Program-made: the position numbers and the translations under genes
Part shown: positions 24,183 to 35,604 of the stretch, piece by piece
Layout of the letters: every line of letters starts with the position of its first letter
Position numbering within the stretch: the first letter of the stretch is position 1
The notes under the pieces: model-generated
Told to the model about the DNA's origin: nothing
The model's input: only the letters and a program-made list of their open reading frames with translations
The model's database searches: none
Assembly: GCF_963678635.1 (NCBI RefSeq)
Contig: NC_087064.1
Span: forward strand, 51,542,684 to 51,606,683
Length of the DNA stretch: 64,000 nt
Direction: 5' to 3'
Source of the DNA: Symsagittifera roscoffensis
Taxonomy: Eukaryota; Xenacoelomorpha; Acoela; Convolutidae

Positions 24183-24300
24183 GACTCATCCACGCCGAAA
24201 ACCCTATGATCAATAATTAAAATCGGCAAGAAAGGCAGGCAAGAGAACTGGAAACAGGGATTGAAAAGATAGTGTACTCACTACCCAGCCTAGAACAATT

Positions 24301-24835
24301 ATTATGGATTTAAAACCAAAAACGAAGGAAGATTAAAAATTATTTCCAAAAATGTATGTGTATTGCACTTGGTCTGTCGCAATTCAATAGTCGAAATTGT
24401 TTCTAAAGAAAGAACTTTCCCTGTTCAGTGCCGCACTAAACAGACAAAACTTGAAGGCAATATTTTTCTCAAGTGGGCGTCTATTGCAACCACCAAGTCC
24501 TGCGTTACCTATCTGGCTTCGGATTGCCCGAGCTAGACCTACTAAAGTCCTCAAGGCAACCAATTGTTCAAAAAATAGAATGGATTTTAATCCACACAAA
24601 TTAGTGTCGAACTCTGTTTTCAATTAGACTTAGTGTCGCGAATAACCGTGTTTAGACCTGTTTTGTTTTACTATGGTCTTTTTTTAAAGGCAAGTTACCA
24701 GTGCAGTCACTGGTTTCTAGCTTGACTCTTAATAACCTAATAACTTTCACAATTTATTTTTCTTTTGTCTGCTTAAGTTTTAGGATCCCTACAACCACGT
24801 CCGTTCTTTTCCTATTGAAAATAAGATTTCCAGTA
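24301..24835. other. No gene seen
   Basis: Short opposed open frames near 24384-24627 mirror each other in position but show no domain. No RNA gene recognised. Confidence 0.35.
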
Positions 24836-24839
24836 CCCT

Positions 24840-25040
24840 TCCGGATCGGCAAAATTGGGACCCTTCCGGATTGACAAAATTAGGACCCTTTCATATTGGT
24901 AAAATTGAGGGCCCTTCGGATTGGTAAAATAGGACCCTTCCGGATTGGTGAAATAGGAACCCTTTCGGATTGGTGAAAATGGGACCCTTCCGGATTGGTG
25001 AAAATGGGACCCTTCCGGATTGGTGAAAATAGGACCCCTC
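24840..25040. repeat. Tandem repeat with core GACCCTTCCGGATTGGTGAA
   Basis: About seven imperfect copies of a 26-28-bp unit. The best-kept copies are near 24940-25030, and the left copies vary (GACAAAATT in place of GTGAAAATGG). The minus strand is open through the array and would encode a repeated GPxFTNPEG-type peptide; this is a consequence of the repeat. Single copies of the core occur nearby at about 25140, 25715 and 26430. Confidence 0.8.
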
Positions 25041-28000
25041 CGGGTATTTCCTGGTTGATTAAAATTCACACCCGAGACCCTTCCCGTTACAGTCTGCAAG
25101 TCTACTATGCTATATGAATTAATAGGAAGGGTGTATTCCGGCCTTAGACCCTTCCAGATTGAAGCTAAGCTGCTTGTTTGACAAATCTCCTTAACTGTGA
25201 AGGGTCTTATAACTAGCTTAGTCTTGACTCGACTATCGTTTTCTGCGTTCCTTAGCCCTTCCTTTTTGTCGAGAACGGCGTAAAATTGCCTTGTTCAACC
25301 GTTACTACCATTTAGTAGGCGTATGAGGGCTTTCCAAAAAAATTTACGAAACGTGAAGGGTCTACCTTCACTTACTGGTAACTTTGCTAAAAACAATCTC
25401 GAAAATTTTCTATGCTTATTTCTTCGAACAATTGAAGGCTTTAAGAGTAAGTTCACCTAATTTCTGATCTAACGGTACCAAGATCAACTGGATTTGTCCA
25501 GCAGTTTCAAAGGTATTAACCAAAACTTCTTTTTTCTAAAGTACAAAAATTTTATCACTTATAGGTTCCGCCTAACTTTTTTTCGCTATTCTTGTCTTAT
25601 TGACCTAAAAATTATTGATCCGAGCTCAAAAGGCTCATATTTTTCTAGTTCAATGCAAAAAACCCGACCTAAAACTTTCCAGCTGAAAAATTTTTCCAAA
25701 AACAATGCTATTTGGACCCGTCCGGATTGACGAATCCACTAAATCAAACTCGTTAAGTTCGATTTTACTGGGACCCGGAAGGTCATTGGCAAACGAGTTT
25801 TAAAACCTGTCGACTCACTAATGAACGTTGTCATAATGACAATTTTCATTGTCGTAACGCAAACTTTTCAAAATTTTCTTTTTATTTTGTAGCGTTTCGT
25901 TTTTTCAAAAAACAAGAAAATTCATTTTTCGGTGCCCAATTAGTTCCAACCACTTCCGAACTAAAGTTGACCGGTTCCACTAATTATACTAGTACAGGTA
26001 CGACGTAACTCACTAATCTAGCGCTTTTTTCCGTTTCAAAAATATCGATATCTCAAAAATCGCGATTTGTGGGGGATCAAAGTATCACTATTTTGACCCT
26101 AAAAACCGGTCTACTTACTATGTTTTTCACTGAAAAACGGTATAAGAGTATTAATATAGGCTGTATAAATAAAAATACTAGTGATAATATACCCCTCCGG
26201 GATTGTTCAATATCCGAATTAAGGTGTTTAACTCGGAAGTTCGCAACTCGGTGGAGGGTCACTTCAGTGCAGTCACTGTCGAGCCACCCACAGATTGATA
26301 TCTTAATTTTTGTACCAAAAGGGATACAAAACTTGTTAACTATACCCAGCAGTCGATTGTAGTTGACCTTGAGACACTTCCTGCTACTCCTTGCACTGAT
26401 GGCCGGATCAGTCTTCCGCTCTCTTTCCAAGACCCTTTCGGATTAACCGCAAATTAAAATTACCGTCCTTAAATACTCAAACAACCCTACAGTACAAGCA
26501 CCAGAAACGGGCCACAATTTTGATCGTAACAATCCTGACTGATATAAATGCCTGTAAAAAAATATAATTAACAACAACAAACGGGAGGGTCGGATCACAT
26601 CTCGTCTCGTCTGGGGGGGGGATGATTTCTACTGATTTTATGTTTTTTTTTTTTTACTGTTTTTGGTTTTTTCGGTTATTTTTTTTCTTAAGTACTATAA
26701 TGCTTTTTGTTTGGTTTTTTGTATATCTTTGAGTGCTTTTGGTCTCATATTTATCAGGGCACGACGAGACGGTCAATCCCCCCACGCTTCCTGGTGCGTG
26801 AATTTTTGGTCTTAACTAGGTTAAAATACTAGTTTCGGGAATCCGAAAGGCTTCCCGCGTTCCAAACTACCCTTCCACCCCTGTGCTAAGGGCCTTATTT
26901 AGAGCATCCACTCGGCGCTGAGTGCTCTTTAACGGTTCTGCCGGTCATGATGTTAAAAAAGAATAACACCCAGGAGCGCCATACAAATATGTATGTAACA
27001 TTCGCCCGGAAGTACATATCGACGGAAAATAAAGCTAGGTTCTAGAACGACTGGCTAGCGTCTAAACACAGCTCTACTTGCTTTTCACGAACTCTGCCAA
27101 AGCCAGTTCTTTTGGTGGTCTTTCTAACATCGGGTCGACATAAACGTTACTGTTTCCGGCTTCGATCAGAACGCTCTAATTAACTTAATTACATGCTGAA
27201 GTAGTGAGCGCATGGCTTGGTCTTAGTATCCTCAGACCACGAGGTCACTCCTAAAAACAGGATTACTACATATTTAACAGATTAGTATTGTTTTTGTTCA
27301 GTAGATAAAAATCATCATCTTCATCGAAGATGGATCAACCCTTTCCCTCAACTCCTAGCTTCTCATAATCTGAAAAGAATTTAGATGTTATTAATTCAAA
27401 TCAGGACATGACCAGAAGCTAAAAATTCATATGGTTAGAGAGTTATAGTTTTCTCCCGAGACTCCTCCGGATTCTGGAATCCGGGCAAATAACAGTCTTA
27501 TTTGTTCCCGGAAGGCTGGACACGTCGTCCCAATACCCTTCCTGGTTCTCGGGATTCGTGTTGTAACAATTGTAGCGGCACAATCGTTACAACTCGGAAT
27601 GTTCTTCTGATAGCTGTTTACTACTTCAACCTTGATCTGTATCGCACAATTGCTGATCACCGTTTTTTAAAATAAATTCTGTTGTTGTGTCTCTTTTTCA
27701 GTTTTTCAATTCTTAGCTGCTATAATATAATTTCAAGTTCGAACTACATTTTGATACATTCTGGTCGAATGTCACAAAGTTTCTTAATTTCAATATCGAG
27801 GGCCGCAGCATAAATGAAAGATTATACTTTGTGAGTCACGTTAAGTTAATTTTAACGGGTTGCGTGGCCGTGCCACGTCCCAAATCTTTTTTAAAATCAG
27901 CAGGAGCGAGAAAAAATTTTACGGAGATGGCCTAAGTAGTCAGAAAAGAAAATTTATCTGGGACACTAATCATAGTGCAAATTTTGGGAAAATGTTGGAA

Positions 28001-28160
28001 AGCAGTGCTATGTAGTACAATGCCATTTATGACAAGCGGTGAGTTGAGGTGGTCTAGTTGAAATTTCTTTTTTTGACGCAATTTGTACGTTGATTATAGA
28101 AAACTGGATCACCACTTGAAGTTAACCCGGAGTTATGCGTTCAATGGGGACATTGAAGCA
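25041..28160. other. Non-coding stretch with scattered repeat motifs
   Basis: No gene was recognised. Items noted: stray copies of the GACCCTTCCGGATTG core; a nine-G run near 26610-26620 preceded by TCTCGTCTCGTCT and followed near 26760 by the near-complement GACGAGACGGTC, which could fold into a stem; and a CGTGGCCGTGCCACG hairpin near 27865-27880. Open frames of 77-117 codons here (e.g. minus strand 26077-26430) show no recognisable domain. Confidence 0.4.
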
Positions 28161-28164
28161 GACT

Positions 28165-28420
28165 GTTCGGGGAGTATGTGCCATTCCGCTGGATTGACTC
28201 AGTTGAACCCTCCGACGAGCAAGTAAGGAACATTAATGACGAATTTCGATTTTTTAAAATTCATGGAACATTTCTCAGAAATTAAGAAGAACGGCCATAT
28301 TTGGCAAGAAAATTAAAAAACACTGAGACCCGAATAAGACAAGACAGAAAACCGTTGAAAGTCGACAGAGAACAACGAAGCCTCTTATCGTGATAACAAG
28401 ACACGATAAGACGCTAATTC
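28165..28420 (+). repeat. Possible start of a diverged LTR
   Basis: GTTCGGGGAGTA at 28165-28176 is directly followed by TGTGCCATT, matching the last bases before the 3' LTR of the giant element (GTCCGGGGAGTA, then TGTGCCAGT). Downstream, a GAATTTCGATTTTTTAAAATTC segment resembles GAAATTTGATTTTTCAAAAATTC in the LTR at about the right distance. Similarity fades after about 250 bases. This may be the eroded 3' end of a related element, perhaps that represented by the pol fragment at 21.2-24.3 kb. Confidence 0.45.
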
Positions 28421-29349
28421 GAAAGAGAACACACGAAAGGAAGGTTCAGTGGGACATCCGGAGCGGATCAGTACCCTCCAATGCTGCGAGATTGGAGAGA
28501 TCACGACATTATCTCCGGAAGAGCAAGGAATTGGTGCCCAGAGAATATTATATGCTGAGACACTATATAACTGACTTTTTAGCCGCTTTAATGCTCTGAA
28601 CATTTCAATTAACTCCAGTATTGTTTAATTTTTCAGAGCATGAATAGCTAGAAAGAGGAAAGGGTCAATCTATCTATAATGGATTTAGTGTATAACTGTC
28701 ACTAAAAACAAGGAAAAAATATGATATTCGAGCCGTGTTTTTAATTGCAATCACGTACTGGGGGGATCCGAGATCCAGTTATGTGGTTGTTTTCGCATGT
28801 AACGAAAGCTGATCAAAAGTGAGAGAGGAAGACTTAAATTCTGCTCGTCATAATAAATATATAAATAATTATATAAAGCTGATCAAAAGTCGTTTGACTG
28901 ATGGCCTAAAAATGGTAACTTTTTACTCAGCCCTAAACAGACCAGAAAACTTACTGGCTAGGTCGAGACGGTGAAAAACGGGTAAAATATAGCTAACTGA
29001 CGCCGGCCAGTCGTCAATAGGTGCTTTTTCTACGCTCCGTCACCATGTAATACGGATGTGGAAGCTGTAACATCACAAACAAGATGTGGAAGAAATTGTA
29101 ACATTACAAACAAGTAAAAACTTAACTGATGAACTTGAATCTGGGTGCGATTCCTTGAGAACTGTCTCTAAATCTGTTATTACTATTACTACTACACAGC
29201 TTGGCTCCCTACAATAAAATAACAAAACAACAGCAGATCGTGAAAAAAACACTTCTTAAACGATAGGAATTTTTACCCCCAGTCAGTATCCAAAACCAAA
29301 AAAAGTCATCATTGATTTTGGTCATCCATGGCGGCATTTTCAATAGCCT
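28421..29349. other. No gene seen
   Basis: A short direct duplication (GATGTGGAAG...TGTAACAT, then ACAAACAAG) lies near 29055-29112. The remainder shows no coding or RNA feature. Confidence 0.35.
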
Positions 29350-29460
29350 CTTCAAAAGCGGGAGTCACCGATTTCTTGTAAGTCAAACTAAATAACCATT
29401 GCGGTTTTTGTTTGATGTCCCAATAGCCTTGAAGGGATTAAATTCTTCTAGTAACTCTTT
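29350..29460 (+). repeat. Left 111-bp direct repeat
   Basis: It runs from CTTCAAAAGCGGGAGTCACC to AGTAACTCTT and matches 55309-55419 in the same orientation over exactly 111 bases, with about ten differences by eye. The pair brackets the non-LTR reverse transcriptase element and the giant LTR element inserted in it. Sequences outside the pair do not match each other. Confidence 0.8.
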
Positions 29461-29830
29461 TAGTAGTTACTAATAGTTGTGATAAACTTATTAAATAGAT
29501 TTGTTATGTTTGATGTTTGTGCCTGTTTGTGGAGCGCCCTCTGAGGGATTTTAGAGAGAGGTCTGTCAAGTGGCTTTCTCTGGGGAGGTGGGAAACTGGA
29601 ACTGGCCTGAGAGTCTGGTGGTGCGCCGCTGGACCTACTGAGCTCGGGTGAGATTGTTCCTTGTTTTTTGATTTTTATAATTCGATTTTAAATTTTAAAT
29701 CAATTTAATTGTCTTTTATTTTTTTTATTTGCTGAATTGTAAAATTCCCACTAATTGCTCTAAGCGACTCTAAAAAAACCCAATGATTTCAGTATCCTTT
29801 ATGCGTTGATGTAAAATCTGTTAATGAAGT
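29461..29830 (+). other. Region between direct repeat and RT coding sequence
   Basis: It contains a GC-rich patch (29520-29640, with GGAGCGCCCTCTGAGGG and GGTGCGCCGCTGGACC) unlike its surroundings, then AT-rich sequence with a TGATTTCAG acceptor-like site near 29785. It may be the 5' untranslated region of the reverse transcriptase element. Confidence 0.35.
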
Positions 29831-32163
29831 AACAATAGGTAATGATTTAGTGCTAGACAATTATGTTAATACAGCCATCTCAAATTTCCGAGTACTCAAG
29901 AGAGTACCAAAAGACTCGCGTGTTCCCTTGGCCGAAAGTCTGTCGGACAAAACAAATGACATCGTCTACAGTGTAGAAGATGTTACAAAATGGCTAATTT
30001 TTTTAACGTCGTTCTTGTTTTCCTTGGAGCAACCGAAAAGAACTGAACGCAAATAGACCACAAGCATGAACTCTTTGATAAATAAAAAAATTCGAGCAAA
30101 TGACGAGTCACTTCCAAAAACCGATCCCCAAGTTTCAAGCCCGCCTCTGAGTGACCTCGAGCAGAGAATAAAGTTAATAAGTAGTAAGCTCGATGAAGGA
30201 AATGTAAAGGGAGGAATAAGGCTTGCTGCTTCGGATGACAAAACAAAATTGCTCCTTTTTCAACTGATAAATATCAAAAATTGTTGTCTAAGCACCCTCA
30301 GCGAGCCAAATTTGCGGCTCCAAATCCAGAAAAGTTGGATAGTTTTTCGTAACCGATTTCGACCTATACAAAGCAATAATGTCCTTTCCGAACGGATCAG
30401 CAGCAGGTCCTGATAAAATAAATCTTCAAATTTTTAAAGGTCTTGTTAGTAAGTCGAATAGCAGTACAGGACTTAATTTTCTGAAATCGCTTACTAAGCT
30501 GATAAACCTCATTAGAGATGGCAAAATACCCGAACCACTAAGACCTTTCTTTTTTGGCGCAAAGCTTATCGCTCTCATAAAGATAGACGGAGGGTTGAGA
30601 CAGATTGCCATAGGCAACACGCTGAGACGTATCGCGTCTAAATGCGCTGGAAGCAAGGCCCTCTCCGAGCGAAAATTTTTTTTTCGGAAACGTAGAGGTA
30701 AGGTGCGATACCAAACAAGGAGCAGAAATAGCTGCGCACTCGTTTCGAACCCTAATTGAACGCGACGACACTCCAAAATGCACTGTTCTTTTAAAACTAG
30801 ATTTTAAGAATGCCTTTAACTCTCTAAACAGAGAAACAATGGTGAATCATGTTTATTCAAATCGCCCCGAATTGTAGAATTACACCCATTGCGCGTATGG
30901 TAAACCTAGTTACATTTTTACGGAAGCTCTGTCATAATGTCATTAGACGGAACTCAGCAAGGTGATCCTGAAGCTCCTCCCCTTTTTGCGGAAACAATTC
31001 ATAGACTAATCAAACAGTTGGAGTCGAAAATTAACATCTGGTATTTAGATGATGGCAATTTAGCCGACGATTATAAAGTAGTACTCCGGGACCTTAAAAA
31101 CATTCTGAAATCGGAACAATTTTACGGCCTGAGCTTGAACACCGAGAAGTGCGAACTTTGTTTTTTGGGACCGACTATTAGTACACAGTATCATTCAATT
31201 TTAACACAACTTCGAAAAACATGCCCCAAAATAAAAATTAAAACAAAAGAAGAACTCCTCATTTTAGGATTTCTAAATGGTGAACTTTGCCGAAAAGTAT
31301 TGCTCGACGAAAAAATTAAGGAGCTTGAAAAAATCTCGGATGTCAATGACAAACTAGACGCCCATCATGGTTTTTACCTCATGAAAAATTGATTTAGCAT
31401 GCCAAAACTTCTATATTTTTTTGCAAATTGATTTTTTGGAACGCTACGATAAGTCACTAAGAAATTCGTTATGCAAGACCACTAACGTGAAAATGGATGA
31501 TAACCAGTTCTTACAAGCAGTTCTCCCGGCAGCCAAAGGTCGCATGGGCGTTTCTTCTCGTCTACTCGCTTTACCCGCTTTCTTAGCCTCGGCAGTAGGA
31601 GCAAAAGATGCCTTACGCGAAATATTTGGTTTGAAGCCTGTGGATGGAACCTATGATGATGCGCTTAAACGGTGGTTTGAACATGGAAAAATCAAAATAG
31701 CTCCGGAAAATGAAATCCAAAAAAATTGGACGGAGCCAATTTTTGACAGCGAAATGGCAGACTTGATTTTACGACTCGAACCTACGGACGTAAAAAGATT
31801 CGTTCCAAGATAGATTTGGCTCCCAATGGTTGAGCGTCATCCCGTGCAAAAATTTAAGGTTAAATTTGTCAAACCAACAACACAGAATTGCGATAGGACT
31901 TCGATTAGGCTCAAAAATATGCGAACGGCATAAATGCGTTTGCGGAAAAGACGTTACCGAGGACGGTTGGCATTGTCTTTCTTGCCTCAAAAGTGCAGGG
32001 AGATTCTCTAGGCATTCAAACCTGAATGCCCTTTTAAAGCAGAAATTATCTTCTACTCACATTCCGTCTGTTTTAGAACCACGACACGACACCTCTTCAG
32101 GACCGATCAGAAGCGACCAGACGGCTTGACGCTCGTTCCATGGGCTGTTGGTAAGCAGCTTTT
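29831..32163 (+). pseudogene. Non-LTR reverse transcriptase, 5' part (split gene)
   Basis: Fragments in changing frames line up as one protein. An N-terminal part has FRVLKRVPKDSRVPLAESLS. RT block residues follow: GSAAGPDKINLQ, LRQIAIGNTLRRIASKCAG, LDFKNAFNSL near 30805, GTQQGDPEAPP near 30950 and the catalytic YLDDGNL near 31040. Then come a thumb-like part and a C-terminal zinc motif (CVCGKDV...HCLSC...GRFSRHSNLN), followed by KRPDG. The last motifs resemble the restriction-like endonuclease end of R2/CRE-type (RLE) elements. The coding sequence stops at the left LTR and resumes at 54746. Many frameshifts make it inactive. Confidence 0.7.
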
Positions 32164-33068
32164 TGTGCCAGTTGGTCATATTTGGAAGTTTGACCTTGAG
32201 AAAAACAAGAACGCTTAATTTTGGAGTGAAATTTGATTTTTCAAAAATTCGAATGGAGCCTGTCATGTACGATTTTCTCGCGATAACTGAAAACCGAAAA
32301 AGAGAAATCAGAACTATCGAGTAACAATCGCGGGAAAGTTGCCAGACAAAGCAGTAGGAAATTGCCATTCGCAATTTCCGTCACAATAAAACTAGAGTAG
32401 AGCTGTCCTATCTGAAAGAGAAGGAAGCGTATTCCCGAGAATTGGACTATTATTCCTCGACTGGATTATCATTCAAACTGGACTAGAGTGAACCTTCGAT
32501 GGAAAGATGGACAGCTTGAGTGTCCCAATGGTTCACGAGAAACCATACTCTAGAGTTCAAACTTGGTCCTGTTATTGAAACTGATAAACATTAAACTCAT
32601 TTAGTTACATTATTTAATTCTCGAGTTGATTACCGACTTAATTACTCCCAGTTCTTGAGCGTGCTACGATGTGAGTACTCAATTTAAATTTCTAGAGTGT
32701 GTTTTATGATTGTTATGTTGAGGTAAGGCGAGTTTTAGGTTGATCCATCTGAAATGGATCAAAGTTCCACTGTCTGATAAAAAGTAACTTAACGGATTGT
32801 TCTGACCCGGTTTTTAACGGCGTTCATGTATTTTGGGTATCTAGGGACCTAAGTATGGGGACGTTCTTATTTCTAGATTGGGGGGATATTTTGGTAGTAG
32901 CCTTTAAGCTGTTACGGGTCGTAGTCTCATGTCACAAGCGAACCGAATTGGCTCCGACTGATTTGAGGTAGAAAAACACAAGAGATAGTGTCCCTGACTC
33001 TTGAGCCATTGGTTATAGGGCCTATTTTTCTTAAGCCTCATGTGTGACTACAGTAGACGAATGTTACA
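32164..33068 (+). repeat. 5' LTR of the giant element
   Basis: It matches 53843-54745 along its whole length. About 16 substitutions plus two one-base length differences were seen by eye, roughly 98% identity, so the insertion is moderately young. It contains a consensus-like splice donor (GAG|GTAAGG, GT at 32723-32724). It joins interrupted reverse transcriptase coding sequence on its left side. A short primer-binding site could not be identified with confidence; TGGCGCTCCTGGGTG near 33079 is one candidate. Confidence 0.9.
32711..32730 (+). promoter_or_regulatory. Candidate splice donor in the LTR
   Basis: TTGAG|GTAAGG closely fits the metazoan 5' splice consensus. If transcription starts upstream within the LTR, this donor could join to the acceptor at 44353-44364 and give a subgenomic RNA for the 3' ORFs. 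There is no direct evidence of use. Confidence 0.35.
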
Positions 33069-33901
33069 TAGTGTTTTTATGGCGCTCCTGGGTGTTTACG
33101 ACATCAAGACTACGGAGTCGAACCCACTTGAGACAGCTTCGGGCTGCATGCCCATTCTAGAGTACCGGTGGTACGGTTCGGCAGGAACGTGCGAACCTTC
33201 CGGTTGTACCGTGATAGCTTTTTCAAGAAAACTCGAGAACACTTCCTGGCACGCTCTCCGAACGAGGCTTAGCTAACCGAGTAAAGGGGGGCAACTAGGG
33301 GGACAAAATTACGAGCAAAAAGACAAAAAGCGAAACAAAAACCAAAAAAGAATAGAAAAAGGAACAAAAACCATAAAACGAAAAAAGACAGTGACTTTGA
33401 CACCAGATTAGTTGAATCAAACCTTTATATTAATTAAATAGTATACCCATACTATTTTACAAGTTCGATCGTTTCGATCAACCTAGCAATTTAACCCAGT
33501 AACCTCAATAGAGTGCCCGAGTGTGGGGCGTTGTCAAGGGTTTTCAGATAGCTTGGAACTTAGCTGGACAACAAGGAGACTTGACTGGAAGAGGTGACCA
33601 GCCGAGTGGGAAAGTGGTTCAGGAGCACTTGAGCTGAACCAATAGGAGACTGGACTGGAAGAGGTGACCAGTCGAGTGGGAAAGTAGCCAAGAAGGATTT
33701 GGCAGCTCTCGAGTTCTCAAGTTAGGCAGAACGGGTATCGTTAAAATCCACATTACATTATAGGAGATAAGTGTAAAATTGGATAAGCGAAATCCCCCGG
33801 TTTTGAGGAACGTTTTTACTTAAGCAGGTCTGGAGACAGGTCTACGGTTTTCTCTTGAGAGGTTTAGCACCCGGCGCTTAAGGTAATTTTAGGCGTAAGA
33901 A

Positions 33902-33951
33902 GGGGGGCTAAAAAGGGGGGAGGTTAGAAGGGGGGCTGGTTAGGTTAGGGG
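33902..33951 (+). promoter_or_regulatory. Possible G-quadruplex in the leader
   Basis: Three runs of six G (33902-33907, 33915-33920, 33930-33935) and one run of four (33948-33951) lie within 50 bases, separated by 7-12 bases. On the RNA-sense strand of the element this could fold into a quadruplex. The loops are fairly long, so stability is uncertain. Confidence 0.5.
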
Positions 33952-34552
33952 TTGGCGGTTGCAAATTGTAAAAAGGGGGGAAACTAGAGTAACTAATTAA
34001 TCGACATCGTTGATTTAGTTACATTAGTCATTAACACGCGTTGGTAATAATAGGTGGATATCGAAATTTAAACTCGAGTTAAGGCAGGTACCCTGGTCGG
34101 ATTGGTAGGGGGGAACGGACATAAAAATTTCTGGTGATACCCAATAAGATTATTATTTGGGGGGAGGAAAACGCGTGGCAATTAGGCACCAGACAATTGT
34201 TTTTCGACAAAAGGTAGACATTTGTCACCTTTGAATTTTAGGTGGGTTCATCTATCTGTTTTTATTACTTTTTCTGGCTTAGAATTTTTGTTGCATTTTG
34301 GTGAGGATTTGTGTTTAGTTTTTACACGAACAGGTGATCACAAGATACCTGCGCACAGGTTTTGGTTTCAAGTTGCTTGGAACATTGAAAAAGAGGTAAC
34401 TAAAAAAAAAAAGGGGGTCAGCATTTGGCCTTTAAGAGAGGGTTTTTGGGAAAATTTTACTAGAGCTTGAGTGGTGGTACAAGGTACAGTGAATCAAGAA
34501 GTCCCCATAACGAAGAAGAAAGAGGTCCGACCGCTCAGACACTTGTCAACAG

Positions 34553-35346
34553 TCTTGGGAAAGCGCCAAAGATGTCTTGGGACAGTGCAGTCTAGGGACA
34601 GTGGTCTTGGGACAGTCGTCTTGGGACACTAGCCTTGGGACAGTGGTCTTGGGACAGTGGTCTTGGGGCAATAGTCTAGGGACAGTAGCCTTGGGACACT
34701 AGCCTTGGGACACTAGTCTTGGGACAGTAGCCTTGGGACACTAGCCTTGGGACAGTAGTCTTGGGACACTAGCCTTGGGACAGTAGTCTTGGGACAGTAG
34801 TCTTGGGACAGTGGTCTTGGGACAGTGGTCTTGGGACAAGGGTCTTGGGACAGTGGTCTTGGGACATTGGTCTTGGGACAGTGGTCTTGGGACAGGGGTC
34901 TTGGGACAGTGGTCTTGGGACATTGGTCTTGGGACAGTGGTCTTGGGACACTAGCCTTGGGACAGTGGTCTTGGGATAGTGGTCTTGGGACAGTGGTCTT
35001 GGGACACTAGCCTTGGGACAGTAGCCTTGGGACAATAGCCTTGGGACAGTAGTCTTGGGACACTAGCCTTGCGACAGTAGTCTTGGGACAGTGGTCTTGG
35101 TACAGTGGTCTTGGTACACTAGCCTTGGGACACTAGTCTTGGGACAGTAGTCTTGGGACACTAACCTTGGGGCAGTACTCTTGGGACAGTCCTGGGACAG
35201 TGGTCCTGGGATAGTACTCTCAGGACAGGGGTCTTGGGACACTGACGGAAAGTACTGGGACAGTACCGAACAGTCTTGGGACAGTAGAAAGAAGCCTGGG
35301 ACGGTACAAAGAAGAGTAGGGACGGTAACTGGAAGTCTTGGGACGG
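34553..35346 (+). repeat. 14-bp minisatellite (CTTGGGACAGTGGT)
   Basis: More than forty head-to-tail copies of a 14-base unit, mostly CTTGGGACAGTGGT or CTTGGGACACTAGC, becoming irregular at both ends. It lies in the leader just before gag. Because 14 is not a multiple of three, both strands stay open in several frames and produce repetitive SQDHCPKT-type peptides, which are not considered genes. Confidence 0.95.
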
Positions 35347-35604
35347 TATAAAAATTGAAGTAAAATTACAACAAGTGTTTTAAGACAGAATTAGAACAGA
35401 ACAATACTAGTCGGAACCCGGTACGGTTGAGACCACAAATAAAGAAAAATTCTCGAAAGGTTTTGAAAGAGAACTGGGAACAAGGTTTTTATCACGTTGT
35501 ATATTTCTTTTATAAAAATTTTTTTTTTCATAATAGATTTTATTCTTAGAATAGAATTGTGAATATAATAATATTGTAAATAAGAGCAATTGTAAATAGA
35601 AAAA

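Larger units (their letters stand above)
21200..24300 (+). pseudogene. Decayed Ty3-like pol fragment (relative of the giant element)
   Basis: Collinear with 40.9-43.55 kb of the giant element: a variable acidic linker, a region ending in LYQTELLSRSHDQLGHQGLD, the integrase core, the GPF module and another acidic linker ending at FVRGVG. Base composition is higher in GC than the flanks. Stops and frameshifts break it at about 21.66, 21.93, 22.58, 23.18, 23.55 and 23.76 kb. Gag, protease, RT, the macro-like end and the 3' ORFs are all missing. Divergence is too high for it to be a recent copy; it is a separate, older subfamily. Confidence 0.8.
33069..35604 (+). other. Leader of the giant element
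   Basis: The 2.5-kb leader between the 5' LTR and the gag ATG is unusually long. It contains an imperfect duplication (GGAGACTTGACTGGAAGAGG at about 33575 and its near copy at about 33645), a G-rich block at 33902-33951, and the 14-bp minisatellite at 34553-35346. The only ORF above 70 codons (34222-34470) shows no domain and overlaps no known feature. Confidence 0.7.

Noticed and set aside
26077-26430. 117-codon minus-strand ORF
   Set aside because: No domain, no codon bias, and it overlaps scattered GACCCTTCCGG repeat units.
33120-33145. GGAGTCGAACCC just after the 5' LTR as a reversed tRNA T-arm or primer-binding site
   Set aside because: It is about 50 bases from the LTR edge and lacks the TGG-acceptor spacing that a primer-binding site needs; the rest does not fold as a tRNA.
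34741-35035. Repeated SQDHCPKT-type ORFs on the minus strand
   Set aside because: Translation of a 14-bp minisatellite; both strands and several frames are open for the same reason.
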